The notes under the pieces are model-generated. The model was not told where the DNA came from. It ran no database searches and saw only the letters and a program-made list of their open reading frames with translations. Positions 9,191 through 17,366 of a stretch of DNA of 64,000 nt are shown one piece after another; positions within the stretch are counted from its first letter, which is position 1; the number at the start of each line of letters is the position of its first letter. Position numbers and translations under genes: made by a program. Where the stretch lies: the NCBI GenBank assembly GCA_964542765.1, contig CAZIVO010000004.1, forward strand, positions 1 to 64,000, read 5' to 3'. The DNA comes from CAZIVO01 sp964542765. GTDB taxonomy: Bacteria > Planctomycetota > UBA1135 > UBA2386.

Positions 9191-10101
9191 CTCTAAAATG
9201 ATGACGATCTCCGATCCGCTCACCCCGGGCACTCTTCAAAGGTTCTCGTTACCTGACGCGGTCATCGCATCCGGTCGATGCGATTGCCACCCTCGAGGTT
9301 CACCTCCCCTCCAGAGCTTCACAGTTTGCACTAGAGACTCGTTCGGCCTTCATCTCTCCACCCTCGGCCTCGTACCTCTCGGCATTGACCCTCGGCGTTT
9401 TCGCACACTCCGCAAACCTCCGTCATATGGCGGGGGGATTTGTCTCTCCTGGGGTTGGTCGCCTCCTCGGTGACCCGCTGCCAGAACGGCCTCGGTCCTG
9501 ACCACTCTCATGGTCGCGCCGAAACGCCTTTCCTGAGCTTTCGTCCCCTTCGACGTATGAGGTCGTCGAGTCCACCTGCGCCGGCTTGCCTACACCGACT
9601 GTGGTGCCGCTCACGCCGTTTTCCACGGCCCCAGCGACTTTCTCCTCTTCCGACCCTCCCGGGGCTCTCACCCGGTAACGTCCATGGGGTTTCTTGCGGC
9701 CTCCAAGGGTTTCCCCTCACGTGAATCAGTTGCCGTCGCCGGCTTCCTTCCCCTCATGACCTTTCCGAAGCGTTGATCTTTCAATCTCCGCCCCGCTGGG
9801 TCTCCAGGGGCTTGGTCCTCACCTGAGTCCGTTGCCGCCGGCTGACGCCGGGGCCCGTTCCCTTCCTGACCTTCTCACCTCCAGGTCTCGTTGAATCTCC
9901 GCTGCCCTTTCGAGCATCCTCCCACGGTCCTTCCAACGCGCCTTCGCCCATAGGACTACCTGCACGCCTTCAAACCCTCAAAGTTTTGACAGTGATCCAA
10001 CCAGACGGGCTGTTATGCCCGTCCTCCTCACAGAGTTATTTGCCTCGATTCTCACCCCGAAGGGCGAGTCGAGCGCTGCCCGGTTGCCAAAGAACGTCAG
10101 C
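9153..10101 (-). ncRNA. Candidate large structured non-coding RNA, copy A (identical core)
   Basis: I do not recognise the family. The minus strand is purine-rich and carries a chain of perfect hairpins with GNRA-like or purine-rich loops. Examples in plus coordinates: 9264-9284 (8 bp), 9500-9515 (5 bp, loop TGAGAG), 9550-9569 (6 bp), 9615-9629 (5 bp), 9659-9675 (5 bp), 9706-9717 (AGGG-GAAA-CCCT), 9732-9743 (GCCG-GCGA-CGGC), 9791-9810, 9838-9851 (CCGGC-GTCA-GCCGG), 10004-10023 (7 bp) and 10044-10073 (7 bp with a TTCG loop inside an outer 5 bp). Loop composition and the 3' terminator both point to the minus strand. Short open frames inside have no start context or recognisable product. The core appears identical base for base to copy B. 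The 5' end is not defined and may lie beyond 10416. Confidence 0.75.
9153..10101. repeat. 949-bp direct repeat, unit 1
   Basis: By direct comparison this block is identical to 10678-11626 (offset 1525). Identity ends at 10102 (A here, G in unit 2). Homology continues beyond that with many substitutions and very few gaps to about 10440. No terminal inverted repeats, target-site duplication or transposase frame accompany it, so it does not look like an insertion sequence. Confidence 0.93.
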
Positions 10102-10440
10102 ACCGATGGTGCAAACTCTCCGACCACTCGTCAACAATGCATTCTTCGGCGGAAGCCATGCAACGGCACTTGCGAAGGTCTCTGCAACACCGTCGCAACG
10201 ATCCCCGAAACCTGTGCAGAACTGGCGAAGTTTTCCACGGGTCTTGAGACATCCGCGAAAATTCGCCCCGATCTACTCACTCATCAAACTCTCAGCGAGA
10301 AGTTTTCCACTCCTGTGCCGATGAGTGGGGAGGAATCGAGATGAAGCAACAGCAGTAGAACGCGACACGCAGATCGAAAAGGGTCTCAAAAAACTTTTCG
10401 TTTTTCGGAGATCACCATCTCTGCAAGTCATGGCAACCGA
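10102..10440 (-). other. Diverged upstream arm of RNA copy A
   Basis: This stretch aligns with 11627-11966, almost without gaps but with many substitutions. Conserved blocks include minus-strand GTGGAAAACTT, CCTTCGCAAG and CGAAGAATGCA. At 10381-10416 there is a long hairpin with a GAAAA loop (minus strand), matched in position by 11907-11942. A short stem at 10189-10202 keeps pairing in both copies through one compensating pair (A-U here, G-C in copy B), although another pair is lost. It may be the 5' domain of the RNA or a promoter-bearing leader; I cannot decide between these. Confidence 0.5.
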
Positions 10441-10677
10441 CCATGCGCCGGCAAAGCTCGCAATCAAAGCAGTCGCCGTCATGTAAACCGAAGGGGCGAC
10501 CAACACCTGACCACGATCTTGACAGGAACGGCCACAGAAACAGATCAAAAGGATGGGGATGAAGACCTGCTGCCTGGCAGCACCAGGCCGGGAACTTCAC
10601 TTCGGCTGGCCGCCACGGCTACAGGCCATCCAAGGGGCAACAAGATGAACCGGGCAAACCTTCCCCAGCAGAAGTTA
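10441..10677. other. Spacer between the two RNA copies
   Basis: About 240 bases between the upstream arm of copy A and the terminator of copy B. It shows no similarity I can see to the gap beyond copy A. Since copy B has its own terminator at 10678-10715, a separate promoter for copy A would have to lie here or in the diverged arm. No confident promoter was found. Confidence 0.4.
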
Positions 10678-10715
10678 AAAGAAAGAAGGGTCCGGAGCCT
10701 TTCAGCTCCGGACCC
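10678..10715 (-). terminator. Intrinsic terminator of large RNA copy B
   Basis: Same 11-bp perfect stem and TGAAAG loop as copy A (stem arms 10688-10698 and 10705-10715), followed on the minus strand by TTCTTTCTTTTAA. Its presence between the copies argues that each copy is a separate transcription unit. Confidence 0.9.
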
Positions 10716-11626
10716 CTCTAAAATGATGACGATCTCCGATCCGCTCACCCCGGGCACTCTTCAAAGGTTCTCGTTACCTGACGCGGTCATCGCATCCGGT
10801 CGATGCGATTGCCACCCTCGAGGTTCACCTCCCCTCCAGAGCTTCACAGTTTGCACTAGAGACTCGTTCGGCCTTCATCTCTCCACCCTCGGCCTCGTAC
10901 CTCTCGGCATTGACCCTCGGCGTTTTCGCACACTCCGCAAACCTCCGTCATATGGCGGGGGGATTTGTCTCTCCTGGGGTTGGTCGCCTCCTCGGTGACC
11001 CGCTGCCAGAACGGCCTCGGTCCTGACCACTCTCATGGTCGCGCCGAAACGCCTTTCCTGAGCTTTCGTCCCCTTCGACGTATGAGGTCGTCGAGTCCAC
11101 CTGCGCCGGCTTGCCTACACCGACTGTGGTGCCGCTCACGCCGTTTTCCACGGCCCCAGCGACTTTCTCCTCTTCCGACCCTCCCGGGGCTCTCACCCGG
11201 TAACGTCCATGGGGTTTCTTGCGGCCTCCAAGGGTTTCCCCTCACGTGAATCAGTTGCCGTCGCCGGCTTCCTTCCCCTCATGACCTTTCCGAAGCGTTG
11301 ATCTTTCAATCTCCGCCCCGCTGGGTCTCCAGGGGCTTGGTCCTCACCTGAGTCCGTTGCCGCCGGCTGACGCCGGGGCCCGTTCCCTTCCTGACCTTCT
11401 CACCTCCAGGTCTCGTTGAATCTCCGCTGCCCTTTCGAGCATCCTCCCACGGTCCTTCCAACGCGCCTTCGCCCATAGGACTACCTGCACGCCTTCAAAC
11501 CCTCAAAGTTTTGACAGTGATCCAACCAGACGGGCTGTTATGCCCGTCCTCCTCACAGAGTTATTTGCCTCGATTCTCACCCCGAAGGGCGAGTCGAGCG
11601 CTGCCCGGTTGCCAAAGAACGTCAGC
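10678..11626 (-). ncRNA. Candidate large structured non-coding RNA, copy B (identical core)
   Basis: Second tandem copy with the same hairpins as copy A shifted by 1525 bases (for example 11529-11548 and 11569-11598) and the same minus-strand terminator. I saw no difference between the two cores over 949 bases. No coding frame in it resembles a protein. It lies upstream of copy A on the transcribed strand and points away from the divergently oriented SGNH hydrolase gene. The family is unknown. Its size range recalls large bacterial RNAs such as GOLLD, ROOL or OLE, but I cannot match the sequence to any of them. Confidence 0.75.
10678..11626. repeat. 949-bp direct repeat, unit 2
   Basis: Identical partner of 9153-10101. 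The boundary on the RNA 3' side coincides with the end of the terminator T-run; on the 5' side identity stops between 11626 and 11627 while weaker homology continues to about 11966. Confidence 0.93.
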
Positions 11627-11966
11627 GCCGATGGTGCAAACTCTCCGGCCACTCGTCAACACTGCATTCTTCGGTGCAAGCCATGCAACGGCCCTTGCGA
11701 AGGCCTCTGCAGTGCCATCACAAAGACCCCCAAAACCTGTGCATAACTCGCAAAGTTTTCCACGAGTCTTGAGACATGCTCGGAGGGACGCCCCACTCAA
11801 ATGACTCATCGCGCCAACCACGAGAATTTTTCCACTCCTGCTTCGATGGTTGGGGAGGAATCAAGCTGGCAAGAGCCACCACCAACCGCGTTATACCAAC
11901 CGAAAAGATCTCCAAAAATCTTTTCATTTCTTGGCGATCTCCTCCTTCCCACATCATGGCGCGAGC
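11627..11966 (-). other. Diverged upstream arm of RNA copy B
   Basis: Homologous to 10102-10440 with about one 1-base gap. It carries the equivalent GAAAA-loop hairpin at 11907-11942. The minus strand contains TTTTTGGAGATC followed by GGTATAACG, which looks a little like a promoter but is not conserved in copy A. The sequence TTATGCACA on the minus strand near 11740 matches a DnaA-box consensus, probably by chance. Confidence 0.45.
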
Positions 11967-12191
11967 CACTCGGCGCAAAAACCGAGTAAATCACAGGTGA
12001 CCGGCCTATCCATTTTCCGGAGTTAGCCACTCCTCGCGCTGGCATCAACGCACCGTCAGCCCACACGATCCTCAAGACCCACAGTCCTGGAGACGGGCCC
12101 GGCACTGGTCGCTAGGATAAAGGCTCCCCCCCCGCGCGGGGCCGCGCGCGCGCGGCCCAACTGCGCTAGCCGACCCTCTCCCCCGGAACAA
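11967..12191. other. Divergent intergenic region
   Basis: Lies between RNA copy B (minus) and the SGNH hydrolase operon (plus), so promoters for both should be near here. No confident elements were found. It contains the GC palindrome described separately. Confidence 0.4.
12139..12158. repeat. 20-bp perfect GC palindrome with alternating CG core
   Basis: The sequence is a perfect inverted repeat made only of G and C, with eleven alternating purine-pyrimidine bases in the middle. It overlaps a second palindrome, CCCCGCGCGGGG, at 12130-12141. It lies 34 bases before the SGNH hydrolase ATG, so it would fold in that gene's leader RNA, or could adopt Z-form DNA. No T-run follows on either strand. 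Confidence 0.7.
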
Positions 12192-13508
12192 ATGCGATAT
12201 CAGACCCTCTCGGCCATCGTCCTGCTCACCCTCATTTCCTCGCCTAGGGCCCAGGATCCCGGCTTGCGGACCACCGTGGCCAAACTCGAGTTGAAGGCCG
12301 ATGACACGCTGGTCTTCCTCGGCGACAGCATCACGCACCAATGCCTCTACACACAATATGTCGAGAATTTCTTCTACACGCGCTACCCGCAGCAAAAGAT
12401 CCACTTCCACAACGCCGGGGTCAGCGGTGACAAGGCTGCCGATGCTCTCGCGCGCTTCGAAAGGGATGTCGCCGAATACAAACCGAAATACGTCACCATC
12501 CTGCTCGGCATGAATGACGGATCCTATACCGGTTTCGAACCGGCCATCTTCGCACGCTACGAACAGGGCATGACGGAGATCTTGGACCGCCTTGAGGCCA
12601 TCGGATCTACAGCAATTCCGATGACCCCGACGATGTTCGACAGCCGGGCGATGGCACTGCGCGCACGCGGCGGCAGCAACGAGCGACGCGATAACTACTA
12701 CAACGCCGTCCTGGCCTTCTACGGCGCCTGGCTTCGCGATCAGGCACAGAACCGGGGCCTGGGCTTTGTCGACATGTACGGCCCCCTCAACGCCCATACC
12801 ATCGAGCAGCGAAAAACCGATCCGAAGTTCACCTTGATCAAGGATGCGGTTCATCCCGGAGCCAACGGACAGGTAGTCATGGCCTTCTCGATTCTCCAGG
12901 ACATGGGAGTCGAACGATCGGTGTCCGCCATCAACGCCGTATTCCAGAGGGAAAAGTGGAAGGTCACCGGCAAGGGAAAGATCAGCGAAGTCGAAGGAGA
13001 TGCGACGAGCCTCAGCTTTTCCTTCAAGGCCAACAGTCTCCCATGGGTCCTGCCACCCGATGCCGCGCTGGGCTTCAAGCTGACCAAAGCGGGACACAAG
13101 CTGAGCAACGAGCGCGTGAGAATCGCCGGACTGACTCCTGGCAAGTACGAACTGCGCATCGACGGTGAATCCGTCGGCACATGGACGCACGTGACACTCG
13201 GCGCAAAGATCGAACTGCAGAGCAATCCCAAGACACCCCAATACAAGCAGGCCCTCGCGGTGGCGATGCTGAATGCAGAGCGAAATGCCAAGGCCGTTCG
13301 CCCCCTCCGTAACCATTGGTCAGGAATGAAGCGTCAACTCCGATCAAAGGACAAAAACCCCGAGAAGTTTGCTAACTATCAGATCGAGTTCGACAAGAAG
13401 CTCGCGGAACTCAAATCATCCATCGACAGCTACGAGGATCGCATCTATCAATCCAATCAGCCTCGGAGTCATCGCTACGAAATCGTGAGGGCAACAGGCA
13501 ACAAATGA
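12192..13508 (+). CDS. Secreted SGNH/GDSL hydrolase
   Basis: 438 residues with a signal peptide (LSAIVLLTLISSPRAQ). The SGNH blocks are in order: block I GDSIT with nucleophile Ser46, the Gly in block II (NAGVSGD), block III GMNDG with Asn108, and block V DAVHPG with Asp218 and His221. The last 200 residues form a second, Lys-rich domain. Members act as carbohydrate deacetylases, esterases or lipases; in planctomycetes this form often sits in polysaccharide-use clusters. Its stop overlaps the next start as ATGA, so translation of the phosphatase is probably coupled. A GC-rich palindrome lies in the leader. The substrate is not determinable. Confidence 0.88.
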   Translation: MRYQTLSAIVLLTLISSPRAQDPGLRTTVAKLELKADDTLVFLGDSITHQCLYTQYVENFFYTRYPQQKIHFHNAGVSGDKAADALARFERDVAEYKPKYVTILLGMNDGSYTGFEPAIFARYEQGMTEILDRLEAIGSTAIPMTPTMFDSRAMALRARGGSNERRDNYYNAVLAFYGAWLRDQAQNRGLGFVDMYGPLNAHTIEQRKTDPKFTLIKDAVHPGANGQVVMAFSILQDMGVERSVSAINAVFQREKWKVTGKGKISEVEGDATSLSFSFKANSLPWVLPPDAALGFKLTKAGHKLSNERVRIAGLTPGKYELRIDGESVGTWTHVTLGAKIELQSNPKTPQYKQALAVAMLNAERNAKAVRPLRNHWSGMKRQLRSKDKNPEKFANYQIEFDKKLAELKSSIDSYEDRIYQSNQPRSHRYEIVRATGNK

Positions 13509-16297
13509 CCTTCGTATCCCGCAGGCTCTACTGCGCAATCCCTGCAGCCATCTTCTCGAGCTTTTTGGCCACACAAGACCCGCAACCTTTCGCGAGTTCC
13601 TGGCCATCGCAGCAACGCACCTGGATAGGACCCGATTACTGGGCCAACCGCCTGCAAGATTGGCGTGTGCATGATGGACGGCTCGAGTGCCTACAGGCGG
13701 TCGCCAACAAGCCCATGCGCACCGTCCATCTGCTCACGCATCGACTTGGTGCCCATGCCGGCACCCTGAGCATGAGCGTACGCACCGGATTGATCGATGA
13801 TATCAACTCGATCGAAGGTGCCGCAGCCAACTGTGCCACCGGCTTCCTCCTCGCCGCTGGTGGCACTCGAATGACCCCACGAGCAGCAACCCTCATCCAC
13901 CACAACCCCGGACCCGGCGGAGGGTGGTTCGCAGGAATCGACGGCTCGGGCAGGGTTTTCATCAGAAACTTCGTCGAACCGCTCCGCTTCGGCGAAGAGC
14001 CATCTCCCGGTTCCGCACTCGCCTCGGATCGCCGAACTGCCGTCCACAGGGGAAAGCTCGGTGATGTCACCTTGCAGCTGAACGCAACACCATCGGGCGA
14101 CACCTGCAAGCTGCATCTGCGGGCCATTTCTACCACAGATGGTGCCATCATCGGCGAGGCCACAGCCGAAGTCTCCGCCACCGAATTCGCGGGCAATCTG
14201 GCGCTGGTCTCCCACCCCGGCGGCATCCAAAAGACCCATCGTTACTGGTTCCGCGACTGGCCTCGCGAACGGCGATCTTTCGAAAGATGGGCCAGCGCGA
14301 CGGCTCGCTTCTGGTTCCGTGACTGGCGCATGCAAGGATCCAAGCTGGACACCGATCTCACGCGCGCACTCGGACCGATCCTCGCAACACAGTACACCAC
14401 TCACGAAAGCGCACTCAGGCTCACGGCTCAGTTCATGCCGATCAACACGGCAGCCAACGATCTCGCAACCCTGGAACTTTTGCGTGACGGCGCCTGGCAA
14501 ACAGTCTCCGTCGCCAAGATTCGGGTTCCAGGTTTCACCGCAACCTTTGACATCAAGAACTGGGATGCCGCTCACAGCCACGATTACCGGGTCAGCCATC
14601 GCCTCAAAGAACCTGATGGCTCGGCTCGAACGCACCGCTGGTCAGGCACCATCGCCAAGGACCCCGTCGACCGCGATACGGTCACCCTCGCCGCTTTCAC
14701 CGGCAATATGATGGCGCGCGGAGGCTACGAATACCCGCTTCCCTATGGCATCGATCGGCCCTTCGATCCGGAGCTTGAAGGCAAACCCGTCCGCCAGAGC
14801 AATACCTACGATTACCAGAAACACATCTACTTCCCCCACACCGAGGTCGTGGCAAATGTCCGCCGACAAGAACCCGACCTTCTTTTCTTTTCAGGTGACC
14901 AGGTCTACGAAGGCAATCCCACCCGGGCCGTCGAACACCCCTTCGCCGATGCCCATCTCGATTACCTCTACAAGTGGTACCTCTGGTGCTGGACCTGGCG
15001 CGACCTGACCAGGGACATCCCGTGCATCACGATCCCCGATGACCACGATGTCTATCAGCGCAACATCTGGGGAGGCGGTGGCGCACTCGTCCGCGACGGC
15101 GATCTCGATGGCAGCTTCGGCGGCTATTTCATGGAACCGCGCTGGATCAACATGATCCAGCGCACACAGACTTCGCAGTTGCCATCACCACATGACCCTA
15201 ACCCCCTGCGCAATGGTATCGAAGCCTACTACACATCGGTCACCGTCGGTGGTGTCGGCTTTGCCGTCATCGAGGACCGCAAGTTCAAGTCATTCCCGAC
15301 ACTTGTAAAAGCCGAGATGAGCCGTGACAGCCACATCACCCAAGCGCCTTACGACATCGAGAAGGCAGATGTCGCCAGCGCCACCCTGCTCGGCCCCGAG
15401 CAACTGCAATTTCTCGATGAGTTCGCCAAAGACTGGCGCGGTCAGACCATGAAGGCTGTCCTCAGCCAGACCATCTTCGCGAACTTACAGATCCTCAACC
15501 AACGCAAAGACGGGGTGCCGCAGGAGTTCGCCATCCCCCTGGACCGGGATCTCGATTCCAACGGATGGCCGCAGTCCGGAAGGCGAAAAGCACTGCAGGC
15601 TATGCGCAAGGGGTTCATGGTGCACATCGCCGGCGATCAGCATCTTGCGAGCACGATCCACCATGGAACCGACGACTGGGAGGATGCCTGCTGGTCCCTG
15701 TGCGTCCCATCGGTCGCCAACTACTACGCCCGCAGCTGGAACCCCGACTACCCTCCCCTCAACCAACAACCCGGAATGAAACCATTCACGGGCCGCTACG
15801 AGGACGGCTTTCGCAACAAACTAACCGTTGCCGCGGTGGCGAATCCCGACCGCAGCGATCATCCCACCCACCCCGAACCGGTCGAACTCCACCGCGAGAT
15901 GCCAGGCTATGGCATCGTCCGGTTCAACAAGGCCAAGCGTCAGATCACCATGGAATGCTGGCCTCGCCATGCAGTCCCGGGCACCGGCAAACCCTACGAC
16001 GGCTGGCCGATCACGATCGATCAAGGTGACAACTATGCTCGCAAAGCGGTTGCCTGGCTCCCTCATCTCAAGGTCACAGGAATGATCGACCCGGTCATCG
16101 AGGTGATCGACGAAGCCAGCAAGGAGGTGGTCTACACCTTGCGCATCGCTGGCTCATCCTTCCATCCCAAGGTCTTCCGAGAAGGTCTCTACACCATCCG
16201 CGTCGGCGAGCCCGGGACACCGCAATTCCAGACGAGACGATCGGTGCCGGCCACGACCAAAAACAGCAAGACCATCGAGATCGAGTTCAAGCGATGA
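13505..16297 (+). CDS. Secreted PhoD-like metallophosphatase
   Basis: 930 residues, longer than typical PhoD (about 550). A short signal peptide (YCAIPAAIFSSFLATQ) is followed by about 400 residues of beta-rich sequence with two FRDW motifs, a probable sugar- or lipid-binding module. The PhoD-type phosphatase region then shows LLFFSGDQVYEG, IPCITIPDDHDVYQRN, and MVHIAGDQHLAS near residue 710, which supply metal ligands. It likely releases phosphate from phosphodiesters or phosphomonoesters outside the cytoplasm. It overlaps both neighbours by four bases (ATGA at each end), the middle gene of a tightly coupled three-gene operon. Confidence 0.85.
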   Translation: MTFVSRRLYCAIPAAIFSSFLATQDPQPFASSWPSQQRTWIGPDYWANRLQDWRVHDGRLECLQAVANKPMRTVHLLTHRLGAHAGTLSMSVRTGLIDDINSIEGAAANCATGFLLAAGGTRMTPRAATLIHHNPGPGGGWFAGIDGSGRVFIRNFVEPLRFGEEPSPGSALASDRRTAVHRGKLGDVTLQLNATPSGDTCKLHLRAISTTDGAIIGEATAEVSATEFAGNLALVSHPGGIQKTHRYWFRDWPRERRSFERWASATARFWFRDWRMQGSKLDTDLTRALGPILATQYTTHESALRLTAQFMPINTAANDLATLELLRDGAWQTVSVAKIRVPGFTATFDIKNWDAAHSHDYRVSHRLKEPDGSARTHRWSGTIAKDPVDRDTVTLAAFTGNMMARGGYEYPLPYGIDRPFDPELEGKPVRQSNTYDYQKHIYFPHTEVVANVRRQEPDLLFFSGDQVYEGNPTRAVEHPFADAHLDYLYKWYLWCWTWRDLTRDIPCITIPDDHDVYQRNIWGGGGALVRDGDLDGSFGGYFMEPRWINMIQRTQTSQLPSPHDPNPLRNGIEAYYTSVTVGGVGFAVIEDRKFKSFPTLVKAEMSRDSHITQAPYDIEKADVASATLLGPEQLQFLDEFAKDWRGQTMKAVLSQTIFANLQILNQRKDGVPQEFAIPLDRDLDSNGWPQSGRRKALQAMRKGFMVHIAGDQHLASTIHHGTDDWEDACWSLCVPSVANYYARSWNPDYPPLNQQPGMKPFTGRYEDGFRNKLTVAAVANPDRSDHPTHPEPVELHREMPGYGIVRFNKAKRQITMECWPRHAVPGTGKPYDGWPITIDQGDNYARKAVAWLPHLKVTGMIDPVIEVIDEASKEVVYTLRIAGSSFHPKVFREGLYTIRVGEPGTPQFQTRRSVPATTKNSKTIEIEFKR

Positions 16298-17259
16298 TCG
16301 AAAAATCGAAAACGCCCCACCCAGCACACGGGGAGCCTCCGCGCAGACAGACCAGCGCGCCCAGTCGTCGCGATTTCATCAAGGGAGCCGGCCTCGCAGC
16401 GGGCGCGATCGGGCTCGCCGGTTGCGCACCTCTGCCGCGATCCAACAGGATCGTCAACGGACGACTCAAGCAATCCATAGCCGGCTGGTGCTTCATGAAT
16501 CGCGGCCCAAAATGGAGTGTCGAGCAACTCGCATCGAAGGCGGCCAAACTCGGCTGCTCCGCACTCGAACTCGTCGGCGAAGAGACCTGGCCGGTCCTGC
16601 GTCGGCATGGTCTCATCTGTGCAGCCACACGTTCGCACACTTTCGTACGTGGCATGAACAATCCGCTGCACTGGGATGAATGTCTCGCCAAGTTGCGCCC
16701 TGCTATCGAGGCAACGGCCGCTGCCAATTTTCCCAACGTCATGACCTTCACCGGCTTTGCCGACACATCGAGCGAACCGCGAGGTAGCTTGGTAGGACCC
16801 GAGGAAGGCATCGAAAACTGTGTTCGTGGCTACAAGAAAATCATCGGTCTCGCCGAGCGCAAGGGTGTGAGCTTGATCCTGGAGCAACTCAACTCCCGTG
16901 ACCCACAACCCATGAAAGGTCACCCTGGATATCAGGGTGACCACATGGATGAGTGCATGGAAATTATCCAGCGCGTGGGGTCACCCAACCTGAAACTGTT
17001 GTTCGATGTCTATCATGTTCAGGTGATGGACGGCGACCTTATCCGGCGCATTCATCAAGCCCGCGAAGTCATCGGCCATGTCCAGGTGGCAGGTTGCCCG
17101 GGACGCGGTGGTCTCGGCTCCGATCAGGAAATCAACTACGCCGCTGTCATGAAAGCTTTCGTCGAGATCGGATTCGAGGGCTACATCGGTCACGAGTGGA
17201 TCCCCACCGGAGATGCGGATCAGCAACTGGCACAGGCCGTGTCCATCTGCGATGTGTAG
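16294..17259 (+). CDS. Tat-exported hydroxypyruvate isomerase-like TIM barrel
   Basis: 321 residues. The N-terminus has a Tat motif, SRRDFIKG, then a hydrophobic run ending in LAGC, so a Tat-exported lipoprotein is likely. The rest is the xylose-isomerase-like TIM barrel of the hydroxypyruvate isomerase group: LKQSIAGWCF, EGIENCVRGYKKI, LILEQLNSRD with a metal-binding Glu, LLFDVYHVQVMDGD, HVQVAGCPGRG and YIGHEW. Related enzymes isomerise or epimerise hydroxypyruvate or ketosugars. Exported forms are common in planctomycetes and probably act on 3-keto-sugars. It is the third gene of the SGNH-PhoD operon, overlapping by ATGA. Confidence 0.87.
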   Translation: MIEKSKTPHPAHGEPPRRQTSAPSRRDFIKGAGLAAGAIGLAGCAPLPRSNRIVNGRLKQSIAGWCFMNRGPKWSVEQLASKAAKLGCSALELVGEETWPVLRRHGLICAATRSHTFVRGMNNPLHWDECLAKLRPAIEATAAANFPNVMTFTGFADTSSEPRGSLVGPEEGIENCVRGYKKIIGLAERKGVSLILEQLNSRDPQPMKGHPGYQGDHMDECMEIIQRVGSPNLKLLFDVYHVQVMDGDLIRRIHQAREVIGHVQVAGCPGRGGLGSDQEINYAAVMKAFVEIGFEGYIGHEWIPTGDADQQLAQAVSICDV

Positions 17260-17366
17260 TCCCGCATCAGTTACACCAACCGTCTGGGCAAGCCTCAGAC
17301 CCAGAGTTCAATCCCTGAAAGCCAGGCCCTCACCTTCCCATACACTTCCTTGAAGGAACTCACACA

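Noticed and set aside
9986..10016. Plus-strand promoter TTGACA ... TGTTAT
   Set aside because: The spacer is 19 bases, the -10 lies in an RNA hairpin, and no plus-strand gene follows.
9423..11249. Short open frames of 70-94 codons conserved in both repeat copies
   Set aside because: They are identical only because the DNA is identical. They overlap each other on both strands, lack start signals and protein-like composition, and cross the RNA hairpins.
10225..11850. DnaA-box-like nonamers (TTTTCCAC, TTATGCACA) suggesting a replication origin
   Set aside because: Most copies miss the last base of the consensus, they recur because the arms are duplicated, and no dnaA, dnaN or AT-rich unwinding region is near.
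9153..11966. Group II intron, insertion sequence or other mobile element
   Set aside because: No reverse transcriptase or transposase frame, no terminal inverted repeats or target duplications, and each unit ends in an intrinsic terminator.
12072..13316. 414-codon minus-strand frame opposite the SGNH hydrolase
   Set aside because: Shadow of a real gene that has a full catalytic motif set; the antisense translation has no recognisable features.
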